Below the pieces are notes generated by a model. It was not told the origin of the DNA and searched no databases. It worked only from the letters and a program-made list of their open reading frames with translations. A stretch of 45,998 bases of DNA from JBBIJR01 sp037445875 (GTDB lineage Bacteria; CLD3; SB21), in NCBI GenBank assembly GCA_037445875.1, contig JBBIJR010000022.1:1-45998 (forward strand), read 5' to 3'. Both the position numbers and the translations under genes were made by a program. This document shows, one piece after another, positions 31,481 through 39,058 of this stretch (the stretch's first letter is position 1; each line of letters begins with the position of its first letter).

Positions 31481-32154
31481 TCCGTCTGTCCTCCTTCCCG
31501 AAATGTGATGCTCCAGATCCCGCGGAGATCGCCCATTACATGGCCGGAGGCGTTGTCGTTAGGGTAGAGCCGGCGGATGATCCGGTAATCGGATTCGGCG
31601 ATGTCGCGGTCGGGCTGGCCGTGACATCGCAGACACAGGGGCATCGAGATCCGGATGGGAAGGAACACCCGCACGGTCCTTTCATCTCCTCGAACCACAA
31701 CAGGCTGCAGCGCCCGGCCGCTGTCCATCGCTTGGCCGTAGTCCCGGATGACCGAAGCTTCCAGCTCGTCCGCCGAGTCCGCCGGATTGCGAACTCGTAA
31801 GGTCGCACGTTTGATGACGGCCTGTTGCTCCCTCGCAAGCGAATCCAGTAACGGATGCGAGCGGATGCTGCAATATCGCACCGCGTACGCCACACCGCTG
31901 TCCTGGATCGTCTGGTTCAGTTGACCCACGAGCGTCGAAAATGTCGTGACGGCGATGGCCCGGCCGCGCTCGATGTACAAGCGTTTCTCCTCAACGCTGA
32001 GATCGGGTTTTCCGCATCCCAGGATGCCCAGAAAGATCACCACTGCGAATCGAATCCTCGCGACGTCCCTCCCGTTGGGAATCGATGCCTGACCGGGCTC
32101 GTGGATTTCGCCCGTTGGCGGCCGATATTCACACTTCCTGCCGAATCTGCTCAT
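31477..32154 (-). CDS. Tll0287-like (DUF3365) haem-binding lipoprotein
   Basis: ATG 32154 lies within the end of the DUF2892 gene (26-bp overlap). The 225-residue protein has an unusually long N-terminal region before the lipobox ('VVIFLGILGC', C47); a later non-standard start is possible. The body matches the Tll0287-like domain, including 'YAVRYCSIRSHPL', a single CXXCH at C174-LR-C177-H178 ('PLCLRCHGQPD') and the closing 'GDLRGIWSITF'. Such domains are haem sensors or c-type cytochromes, often in signal transducers; here the domain stands alone. The stop overlaps the rhodanese start, tying a periplasmic haem protein to a sulfurtransferase. Confidence 0.8.
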   Translation of the reverse strand: MSRFGRKCEYRPPTGEIHEPGQASIPNGRDVARIRFAVVIFLGILGCGKPDLSVEEKRLYIERGRAIAVTTFSTLVGQLNQTIQDSGVAYAVRYCSIRSHPLLDSLAREQQAVIKRATLRVRNPADSADELEASVIRDYGQAMDSGRALQPVVVRGDERTVRVFLPIRISMPLCLRCHGQPDRDIAESDYRIIRRLYPNDNASGHVMGDLRGIWSITFREGGQTE

Positions 32155-32332
32155 CGAAAACGAATTTTCTGAGGATATCTTCCATGAGGCACCACTGCGT
32201 GAAAGCAGACTGTAAGAGATTGAGACCGACAAACGCCGTAAACAGCAGCCAGTAGGGACTGACAAAATAGCCCAGGGCAAGACTGGCGAGGACGAACGTC
32301 CCCGCGATGGCGCGTATGGTTCTTTCGATCAT
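32129..32332 (-). CDS. DUF2892 (YgaP-type) membrane protein
   Basis: The 67-residue protein matches DUF2892 end to end: 'MIERTIRAIAGTFVLASLALGYF', 'AFVGLNLLQSAFTQWCLMEDILRKF'. It has two membrane helices and the conserved Cys in 'QWCLME'. In E. coli YgaP this domain is fused to a rhodanese. Here the rhodanese is a separate gene two positions downstream, so the two products may associate in the membrane. Confidence 0.88.
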   Translation of the reverse strand: MIERTIRAIAGTFVLASLALGYFVSPYWLLFTAFVGLNLLQSAFTQWCLMEDILRKFVFDEQIRQEV

Positions 32333-32346
32333 GGTGCATCTCCTGC

Positions 32347-32652
32347 TTAGAGTTGTTTTTCTACGTGTAACTGAAATGCCCGAATGGGGTTCTTGGGATC
32401 GAGTTCGGAGGACCGTTTACGAATGGCCTCCATGAGTTCATCGGCCTTTCCGGCTTCGGTGAACGCAAAGATCAAGTGGGAATAGACGGGGACATGCCGA
32501 TCGGCAAACCAATTGGAATTTTCCGGCGGATCGGCGTTTTGTCTGTAACCCTGTATTTCCGTTTCGCTGAAAACGGGCACGCGATGCTCCCGGAAGAGCG
32601 TGCGGAGTTCATCGGCATACTCGTGGATACTCATCACGGCTATGAGCTTCAT
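32347..32652 (-). CDS. Small PII-like/ferredoxin-fold protein
   Basis: The 101-residue soluble protein starts 'MKLIAVMSIHEYADELRTLFREHRVPVFSETEIQGY' and continues with a 'FAFTEAGKADELMEAIRKRSSEL' segment. The pattern beta-alpha-beta ... beta-alpha-beta resembles PII-like/CutA-fold proteins that accompany metal and RND transporters. It overlaps the RND gene by four bases (ATGA). A regulatory subunit of the pump is a reasonable guess; no ligand motif is recognised. Confidence 0.6.
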   Translation of the reverse strand: MKLIAVMSIHEYADELRTLFREHRVPVFSETEIQGYRQNADPPENSNWFADRHVPVYSHLIFAFTEAGKADELMEAIRKRSSELDPKNPIRAFQLHVEKQL

Positions 32653-35600
32653 GAAGGCCTCCCTTCGGCTTCTGCGTTTTCCTTCGTCATTTCGCTCAAC
32701 GTACGATCTCCGGCCGGCGCAGGTTCGTGCCGGCGGCGTTCAGTCATGTAGTAGATCAGCGGCACAATAACGAGCGTCAGAGCGGTAGAGGCAATGGCGC
32801 CGCCGATCAGCGAGATGGCCAGTCCCTGGAATATCGGGTCGAACAGGATAACGAACGCTCCGATCACCACCGCGCCGGATGTGAGAAGGATGGGTTTAGT
32901 CCGCACCGCACCGGCTTCCACGATGGCCTGCCGGAGCGGAATGTTCTCGGCCAGGCGCAGCTCGATGAAATCGATAAGCAAAACGCTGTTCCTTACCATG
33001 ATGCCCGCCAGTGCGATCATGCCGATCATCGAAGTCGCCGTGAAGAACGCGCCGACGATCCAGTGCCCGGCCAGTATGCCGATCAGCGACAGGGGAATGG
33101 CCACCATCATCACGATGGGTACCTTGAAGGACTGGAACCATCCGATGATCAATAGATAGATGATCACGATGACGGCGGCAAAGGCGGCCCCCAGATCACG
33201 GAAGACCTCGTACGTGATGTGCCATTCGCCGTCCCATTTCATGGTGAACTCTTCCTCGAGGAAAGGCTGTTTGGTGAACAGCTGGGACACGCGGTAGCCC
33301 TCCGGAAGCTGCAGGTTCTCGATTCTCTCCTTCATGTCGAGGATCGCGTAAACCGGACTTTCGAGTTCCCCGGCTACGTCACCCGTCACGTATACCACGC
33401 GCTGTTGATTCTTTCGGTATATGTTCTTGTCCTGGATTTGTTCTGTGACTCTCACCAGCGCGGAGAGCGGCACCGTCTGGCCGGCGGTGGAAACGACGCG
33501 CAGATCCTTGAGGTCTTCTACGGTCGAACGTTCGCGTTCCGAGAGCTGGATACGGATCGGCACCAGTTCCAGTTCCGCCGGCATGGATACCGTGGACACA
33601 TTCATCCCGGAGAGCGCCATCGTCAGGACTTGCGTGATCTGCTGAGAGGCCACGCCGGCCAACATGGCCTTCTCCTTGTCCACCTCGAATCGAAATTCCT
33701 TTTGGTCGTCCTCCACGTACCAATCTACATCGGTTACGCCTTCCGTCGCCTCAAAGATGTCGCGCACCTGCCGGGCAACGGCCCGCTGCTGGTCATAGCG
33801 GGGGCCGTAGATCTCGGCGACCAGCGTCGAGAGCACCGGCGGTCCGGGCGGCACCTCGGCAATCTTGACGTTGGCGTTGTACAGACGGGCGATCCGATGT
33901 ACCTCGGGGCGGATGCGCTTGGCGATGTCGTGGCTCTGGTCGTCCCTTTCATGCTTGGGCAGCAGGTTCAACTGGATGTCGGCCACGTTGGAGCCGCGGC
34001 GAAGGTCGTAATGGCGCACGAGGCCGTTGAAATTGATCGGGGCTGCGGTTCCGACGTACATCTGATAGTTGACGACTTCCGGCTGCGTGCGCAGATAGGA
34101 AGCGATCGCCTTGGTGACGGCGGCCGTTCGTTCGAGCGTGCCGCCCTCGGGCATATCGACGATGATCTGCATTTCGTTCTTGTTATCAAACGGCAGCATC
34201 TTCACGGCCACCAGCTTGAAATAAAGCAGCAGCATCGAAGCGAGCAGCAAGCCGCTGACCCCGCCGATGAACATCCACCTCCGCCGGGCATCGGACAGCA
34301 TCGGTTGAATCGTCGCCGCATACAGCCTGTAGAGGGTCGTTCGTTCGAGGGCATACTCCCGATGATGATTACCGTTTTCCTCGTGCTGCAAAAGGCGATA
34401 GGCCACAAACGGCGTGATGATCAGGGCCACCAGCAGGGAGAACAGCATCGCGAGCGAGGCGCCGATGGGCATAGGACTCATGTAAGGGCCCATCAGACCG
34501 GAGACAAAGGCCATGGGCAGCACGGAGGCGATGACGGTGAAAGTCGCCAGAATGGTCGGATTGCCGACTTCGTCGATCGAAGCGATCGCAGCCTGCAGGA
34601 ACGGCAGTCGGCGCATCTTGAAATGACGGTGCATGTTCTCGACGACGATGATGGCATCGTCGACGACAAGACCGGTGACGAAGACGAGCGCGAAGAGCGT
34701 TATCCGGTTCAAAGTGTACCCAAACAGGTAATAGACGAACAGCGTCATGGCAAAGGTGACCGGAACCGTCAGGAAGATGACCACACCGCTTCTCCAGCCC
34801 ATTGAAACCGCCACGAGCACTGTGACGGCGATGATGGCGACCGAAAGGTGTTTGAGCAGTTCCGAGACTTTTTCGGATGCCGTCTCGCCGTAGTTGCGGG
34901 TCACGGTCACTTGCATGTCGGACGGGATGAGGCGGCCTTTCAGGGCGTCCGTTTTTTCGAGCGTCTGCGAGGCGATCCGCATGGCATCGGCGCCTTTGCG
35001 CTTGGAGACCGACAGCGTCACGGCCGGATATTCGAGTTCGTCTAACGATCCTGCCTGCGCCGCACCGAGACCGAATCCGACGTACGACGAGGGTTCCTCC
35101 GGCCCATCGCTGATCGCGGCCACGTTGCGCAGGTAGACGGCCGAACCGTTGTAAATTCCCACCACGAGTCGGCCCACGTCTTCCGCCGACTGAAGAAAAT
35201 TGCCCGTTTCCACCAGGTATTCGCGGTCACCGGAGTAGAACCGCCCGCTCGCGGTTTGCGTATTGGCGGCTTGAATTTGCTGGGCGACGACCAGCGGATC
35301 GAGCCGGTAGACGGCCAGTTTCTCCTTATCCAGCACAACCCGGATCTGTCTGGCCCGTCCGCCGATGATGCGAACGTCGGACACGTCTTGGATTTTCTTT
35401 AGTTCGGAGGCCAGTTCCGTTCCGACGCGGCGCAGCGTGTGATCGTCGTGCACCGCGCTCCACAGGGTCAATGCCGCGACCGGTACGTCGTCGATCGATT
35501 TGGTCTTGACGAAAGGCGGCATCAGGCCGGGCGGCATTCGGTCCATGTTCTTCATGATTTCGTTATACAGTCTGAACAGGCCGCGCTCGACGTCTTCACC

Positions 35601-35906
35601 GACATAGTACCGCACGATCACGATGGCCTGGCCGGGCATAGAGGTCGAATACACGTACTCGACACCGGGGATGTTGGAAAGGATCTTCTCCAGAGGCTGA
35701 ACGACCTTGGTTTCCATGTCCTGTGCACCGGCGCCCGGATACTGCAAAAAGATATCGGCGATCGGAACGACGATCTGCGGTTCTTCCTCCCGCGGGGTGA
35801 GGTAGGTGGAGTACACGCCGATGGCCAGGAAGGCCGCCACCAGCAGCGGCGTCAGCTTGGAGTCGATGAACGCTTGCGCGATCTTGCCCGAGAGTCCGGT
35901 CTTCAT
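32649..35906 (-). CDS. RND efflux transporter permease
   Basis: The 1085-residue protein has the 12-helix, two-repeat RND architecture. Characteristic segments are 'YPGAGAQDMETKVVQPLEKIL' in the porter domain, 'GLVVDDAIIVVENMHRHF' in helix 4 (the double Asp of the HAE/AcrB-type proton relay, rather than the Asp-Ala of CzcA-type metal pumps) and 'IALAGIMVRNSVLLIDFIELRL' in helix 10. It forms a tripartite pump with the membrane-fusion and TolC genes upstream, with four-base overlaps on both sides. The other operon members suggest a substrate linked to sulfur, thiols or redox stress, an inference only. Confidence 0.93.
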   Translation of the reverse strand: MKTGLSGKIAQAFIDSKLTPLLVAAFLAIGVYSTYLTPREEEPQIVVPIADIFLQYPGAGAQDMETKVVQPLEKILSNIPGVEYVYSTSMPGQAIVIVRYYVGEDVERGLFRLYNEIMKNMDRMPPGLMPPFVKTKSIDDVPVAALTLWSAVHDDHTLRRVGTELASELKKIQDVSDVRIIGGRARQIRVVLDKEKLAVYRLDPLVVAQQIQAANTQTASGRFYSGDREYLVETGNFLQSAEDVGRLVVGIYNGSAVYLRNVAAISDGPEEPSSYVGFGLGAAQAGSLDELEYPAVTLSVSKRKGADAMRIASQTLEKTDALKGRLIPSDMQVTVTRNYGETASEKVSELLKHLSVAIIAVTVLVAVSMGWRSGVVIFLTVPVTFAMTLFVYYLFGYTLNRITLFALVFVTGLVVDDAIIVVENMHRHFKMRRLPFLQAAIASIDEVGNPTILATFTVIASVLPMAFVSGLMGPYMSPMPIGASLAMLFSLLVALIITPFVAYRLLQHEENGNHHREYALERTTLYRLYAATIQPMLSDARRRWMFIGGVSGLLLASMLLLYFKLVAVKMLPFDNKNEMQIIVDMPEGGTLERTAAVTKAIASYLRTQPEVVNYQMYVGTAAPINFNGLVRHYDLRRGSNVADIQLNLLPKHERDDQSHDIAKRIRPEVHRIARLYNANVKIAEVPPGPPVLSTLVAEIYGPRYDQQRAVARQVRDIFEATEGVTDVDWYVEDDQKEFRFEVDKEKAMLAGVASQQITQVLTMALSGMNVSTVSMPAELELVPIRIQLSERERSTVEDLKDLRVVSTAGQTVPLSALVRVTEQIQDKNIYRKNQQRVVYVTGDVAGELESPVYAILDMKERIENLQLPEGYRVSQLFTKQPFLEEEFTMKWDGEWHITYEVFRDLGAAFAAVIVIIYLLIIGWFQSFKVPIVMMVAIPLSLIGILAGHWIVGAFFTATSMIGMIALAGIMVRNSVLLIDFIELRLAENIPLRQAIVEAGAVRTKPILLTSGAVVIGAFVILFDPIFQGLAISLIGGAIASTALTLVIVPLIYYMTERRRHEPAPAGDRTLSEMTKENAEAEGRPS

Positions 35907-36994
35907 GGCTTGACCTCGATCGGCATGCCGTCCTTGAGCGCGCCTTCCGCGGACGCGATGAAACGATCTCCCGCAGCGAGCCCGGACAGGATTTCAACCT
36001 GGGTGCCAAACCGGCGTCCGGTGCGGACCCAACGTAGATGTGCCTGGTTGTTGTGCGACAGGGTAAACAGTCCCTCGAGTTGTCCACGCTTGACAAGGAG
36101 TTGCTCGGGGACGGCCACGACCTGACGAGAACCTTTCTCAAGGACCACACGGGCAAACATACCGGACCTCACCCGATCCCGCTCATCCGTGCTGAGGCGG
36201 TCCAGGAGAACATGGACTTCGAATTGGCGGCTCCCCGCCTGTCCGGACGGATTAATCCGGTCCACGGTTCCACCGGTTTTCGTACCGGCCGCATCTATCG
36301 AGACGTCGACGTTATCGCCGCGGCTGAACAGGCGGATCTCGGTTTCCGGGACATGGATCACGACTTTGAGCGTGGTGAGGTCTTCGATGACGAGCAGCGG
36401 TATGCCCGGTGCGGCGGTGTTCCCAATCTCCGTCATCTTCTGTACGACAAAGCCTGAAACGGGCGACAGAATGTCCGAATAACTGAGGGCGTCGTCGATC
36501 TCTTTTTCCATCTCCCGCACGGCCTCGACTCGCGCCAGAGCCATCCGGTACGCAGATTCGATGTCGTCCATTTCTTTCTGCGTGGCACTCTTGAGGGCAT
36601 ACAATTCCTTGATACGACGATAGTTGGTCTCGACGTTCTTCAGGGCCGCCTCGGCCTCGATGACACCGGCCTTGACCTGGGCCTTCTTGGCATCGAGATC
36701 GTCGCTCTTGATCTTCAGCAGCTCTTGACCCTGACGTACGCGATCACCTTCCCGTGCGCGCAGGGCGATCACCTGACCCATGATCTTTGTGCTGAGGGTT
36801 ACGCGTTTGTCCCCTTCCACGTTGCCGGAGAACACATAGGTCTGCGGCACGTCCATGGGCGTTGCCGTTTGAACGACGGCGCGTACGGGTTCGGACGATA
36901 TGCCGGCGGAATCAGGACCGGTCCCGCAGGCCGACAGCATGAGCACCGCGGCCGCTGGCAAAGCGGCAAACGGGAGTGTGCCTGTGAAGTGCAT
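35903..36994 (-). CDS. RND membrane-fusion (periplasmic adaptor) lipoprotein
   Basis: The lipoprotein signal ends at C23 ('AAVLMLSACG'). The 363 residues contain the barrel-sandwich hybrid ('VFSGNVEGDKRVTLSTKIMGQVIALRAREGDRVRQGQELLKI'), an alpha-hairpin ('NVETNYRRIKELYALKSATQKEMDDIE') and the adaptor beta-barrel ('ILSPVSGFVVQKMTEIGNTAAPG', 'FEVHVLL'). It bridges the inner-membrane pump to TolC. The ATG is preceded by an AGGAGGAG-type site. It overlaps the pump gene by four bases. Confidence 0.92.
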   Translation of the reverse strand: MHFTGTLPFAALPAAAVLMLSACGTGPDSAGISSEPVRAVVQTATPMDVPQTYVFSGNVEGDKRVTLSTKIMGQVIALRAREGDRVRQGQELLKIKSDDLDAKKAQVKAGVIEAEAALKNVETNYRRIKELYALKSATQKEMDDIESAYRMALARVEAVREMEKEIDDALSYSDILSPVSGFVVQKMTEIGNTAAPGIPLLVIEDLTTLKVVIHVPETEIRLFSRGDNVDVSIDAAGTKTGGTVDRINPSGQAGSRQFEVHVLLDRLSTDERDRVRSGMFARVVLEKGSRQVVAVPEQLLVKRGQLEGLFTLSHNNQAHLRWVRTGRRFGTQVEILSGLAAGDRFIASAEGALKDGMPIEVKP

Positions 36995-37023
36995 ACGTGA
37001 AATCTCCTCCTGGTGAAAGGGTC

Positions 37024-38355
37024 TTATGGTTGATACGATTTTTCGGTGAGCAGCTCGAGGGTGAACAGGTTCGCACGATAGGCGAACAGGGCCTGAAGGT
37101 GGTCCAGTCGTGCTCGGGCCATGGCAGCCTCCGACGCAAGAAGGTCTGTCATACTTTCCAGTCCCTTGGCATAACGATCGGAGAGGACGCGGTAGTTTTC
37201 CTCGGCCTGGACCACGGCTTGCGCGGAAAGCTCGGCCATTCTCGCGTTGGTCTCGAGCGAGCGATACGCCGAGCGGATCTCCGTTTCGTTTTTCAGGGCA
37301 GCTTTTTCGAGCCCGGCCTGTGCCTGTTTTACTCCGGCCCTTGCTTTCTCCATTTCGCCAATCTGGTCAAACCCGGGAAAGAGGTCCCACTCGAGCGCCG
37401 CTCCGATCATCCAGTTCTTGCCTCCCTGGCCGAACGGATTGCCGTCGTTCCACTCGTATGCCGCGAACGCGTTGAGTGAGGGAAGGAGGCGAAACTGATT
37501 CATGCGCAGGCGGTTCTTTTCGGCGTCGACCTGTCCCCTGAGCGCCTGCATGTCGGATCGGTGCAGATTAACGGCTTCGACGGAGACGGTGGGGAACTGC
37601 TCCGGTTCGGCTGAAAGCGTGTCGGTGGGAATAAGTTCGTCATCTTCTTCCAAGCCAAGCAGAAAGCGCAGCCGGTCGGAGGCGTTCCGAATTTCGTTCT
37701 CGGTCTCCAGTTTCTTGTTTTCCACCTCGAGGGAACGAACTTCGGCAAAGAGCAGGTCCGACTTGTGAATGAGGCCCTGAGCAAAGTACCGGCGCGCCTG
37801 GTCGCGAGTGGCATGGGCGGCCTCAAGGGCCTTTTCAATGACCGAGAGGCTCTGGCGGGCCAGGACCAGCCGGTAGTAACTCACCTTGACCTCAAAGGCA
37901 ACATAATGCCGTGTCCGTTCCGCTTTACGCTTCATTGCCTCGACGCCGTTGGACGCAGCACCGCGACCCCACCAGCCGTCGGCGTTGATCAGAGGCTGAC
38001 GAATCTCGATTTTGGTGGAGAAATTCGTAAAGGCGTTGGGATCGTTGAGCACGGCGGGATTGAAGTCCGCCTGGGAGACTATTTCCTGCTTCAGTTTCAG
38101 ACCGAAAACGTTCAGCGGGTCGTTTGTGCGTACATAGTTCTCGGAAATGGACAGCTGGGGGAGGAACAGGGAAAGCGTCTTGTGGTAATCCCCCCTGGTG
38201 CGGTCAACCTCCGACTCGGCGATTCGAATATCGTGGTTGGAAGCCTCCGCCAGGTTCAGCGCTTCGTCCAGGGACAAGCTGCGGCCCGAACCCGCTTTTA
38301 AGGCCGCTGCAGGTACTGTTAAGAGAAATGATAAAACCAGTGAACACAGCCGCAC
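37024..38355 (-). CDS. TolC-family outer-membrane efflux protein
   Basis: The start is GTG at 38355, chosen because GAGGT lies seven bases upstream. The 443-residue product has a signal peptide ('CSLVLSFLLTVPAAAL'), then two OEP repeats with coiled-coil alpha-helices ('SLDEALNLAEASNHDIRIAESEVDRTRGDYHKTLS'; 'AGVKQAQAGLEKAALKNETEIRSAYRSLETNARMAELSAQAV'). It forms the trimeric exit duct for the downstream pump. A degraded copy of its middle section lies ~370 bp upstream. Confidence 0.9.
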   Translation of the reverse strand: MRLCSLVLSFLLTVPAAALKAGSGRSLSLDEALNLAEASNHDIRIAESEVDRTRGDYHKTLSLFLPQLSISENYVRTNDPLNVFGLKLKQEIVSQADFNPAVLNDPNAFTNFSTKIEIRQPLINADGWWGRGAASNGVEAMKRKAERTRHYVAFEVKVSYYRLVLARQSLSVIEKALEAAHATRDQARRYFAQGLIHKSDLLFAEVRSLEVENKKLETENEIRNASDRLRFLLGLEEDDELIPTDTLSAEPEQFPTVSVEAVNLHRSDMQALRGQVDAEKNRLRMNQFRLLPSLNAFAAYEWNDGNPFGQGGKNWMIGAALEWDLFPGFDQIGEMEKARAGVKQAQAGLEKAALKNETEIRSAYRSLETNARMAELSAQAVVQAEENYRVLSDRYAKGLESMTDLLASEAAMARARLDHLQALFAYRANLFTLELLTEKSYQP

Positions 38356-38373
38356 AATGCTACCTCATAGGTC

Positions 38374-38399
38374 GTTATATGACTATGCAGTAATATAAC
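38374..38399. promoter_or_regulatory. Inverted repeat before the tolC-RND operon, candidate operator
   Basis: GTTATAT (38374-38380) and ATATAAC (38393-38399) are exact reverse complements. A further AC/GT pair inside makes an imperfect 10-6-10 dyad of 26 bp, ending 18 bp before the tolC start. The size and AT-rich position fit a TetR- or MarR-type repressor site, but no such regulator gene is adjacent. Confidence 0.5.
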
Positions 38400-38436
38400 A
38401 GTGTGTAACCAAAAAGCAAGCTCGTTTATTCCATAG

Positions 38437-38661
38437 ACAAACAAAGGTGTCCACCGGGCCGCTCCATCGGAATCGCTCAGCGCGCGGGAGCAGGAGGTCC
38501 TCAGGAAATTGTGTGCGGGGAATAGCTGCAAGATGATCGCCGAAAGTCTTTTCGTGGATATCAACACGGTCAAATTCCACATCCGAAATATCTATCGAAA
38601 ACTGGAAGTTCACTCCAAAGGAGAAGCAATTTCCAAAGCGTTTCGTGAGGGACTGAGTTAA
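38437..38661 (+). pseudogene. Beheaded LuxR/NarL-type response regulator (DNA-binding part only)
   Basis: The frame after a TAG at 38434-38436 has no start codon before the domain but reads a full GerE helix-turn-helix: 'LSAREQEVLRKLCAGNSCKM', 'IAESLFVDINTVKFHIRNIY', 'RKLEVHSKGEAISKAFREGL', then TAA at 38659. The receiver domain and start are absent, so this is a 5'-truncated relic. The HTH itself is well preserved, which suggests recent loss or that the front was removed by the event that brought the tolC remnant beside it. Confidence 0.8.
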
Positions 38662-38726
38662 CCGACCAGAGCGTTGCGACGAAATCCACGAACGGAAGAG
38701 CCATCGAAGACGGAGTCCCGCGGCCC

Positions 38727-38952
38727 CCAGGGCTTTTTCGGCGACCACCGGGCTCTGGCGGGTCACAACGAGCCGGTAGTAACTCAACATGACCTCAGAA
38801 GCAACACAATGCCGCGTCGATTCCGCTTTGTATTTCACGGTCTGGGTCGCCCTTGCGTTGGCCCGTCAACCCCACCAGCCGTCAATGTTGATGAGCGGCT
38901 AACGGATTTCCACTCGTGTGGAGAAATTCGTATTAGTATCGGGATCCCAGAG
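38727..38952 (-). pseudogene. Decayed partial copy of the tolC-family gene
   Basis: Minus-strand translation gives 'DTNTNFSTRVEIR', a stop, 'PLINIDGWWG', another stop, then 'YKAESTRHCVASEVMLSYYR' followed by 'LVVTRQSPVVAEKALGAAG'. This matches residues of the intact TolC protein ('NFSTKIEIRQPLINADGWWG', 'RKAERTRHYVAFEVKVSYYR', 'LVLARQSLSVIEKALEAA') over ~75 codons, with substitutions, two stops and a short deletion. It represents an old duplication or a second tolC gene mostly erased. Confidence 0.85.
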
Positions 38953-39058
38953 GTGCTAGTGAGGTCCGTGTATCCCTCGTAAGATCCCATCTTAGGTTTG
39001 CTTTTCCAGGGGTAATTGCCGTACCTTAAGTCATTCTCGGCAAGAAGGGATCACTCCA
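38953..39058. other. Leader of the PAS kinase gene
   Basis: About 105 bp without a gene, ending in an AAGGGA-type ribosome site before the kinase start at 39059. No promoter consensus is obvious. Confidence 0.4.

Noticed and set aside
33219..34805. 528-residue plus-strand open frame
   Set aside because: Antisense to the RND permease; composition (H, R, Q, G runs) is that of a shadow frame.
32649..35906. Heavy-metal (CzcA/CusA) RND identity
   Set aside because: Helix 4 has the Asp-Asp pair of AcrB-type pumps and not the metal-pump pattern.
38437..38661. Functional LuxR-family gene
   Set aside because: A stop precedes the domain and there is no plausible start codon or receiver domain.
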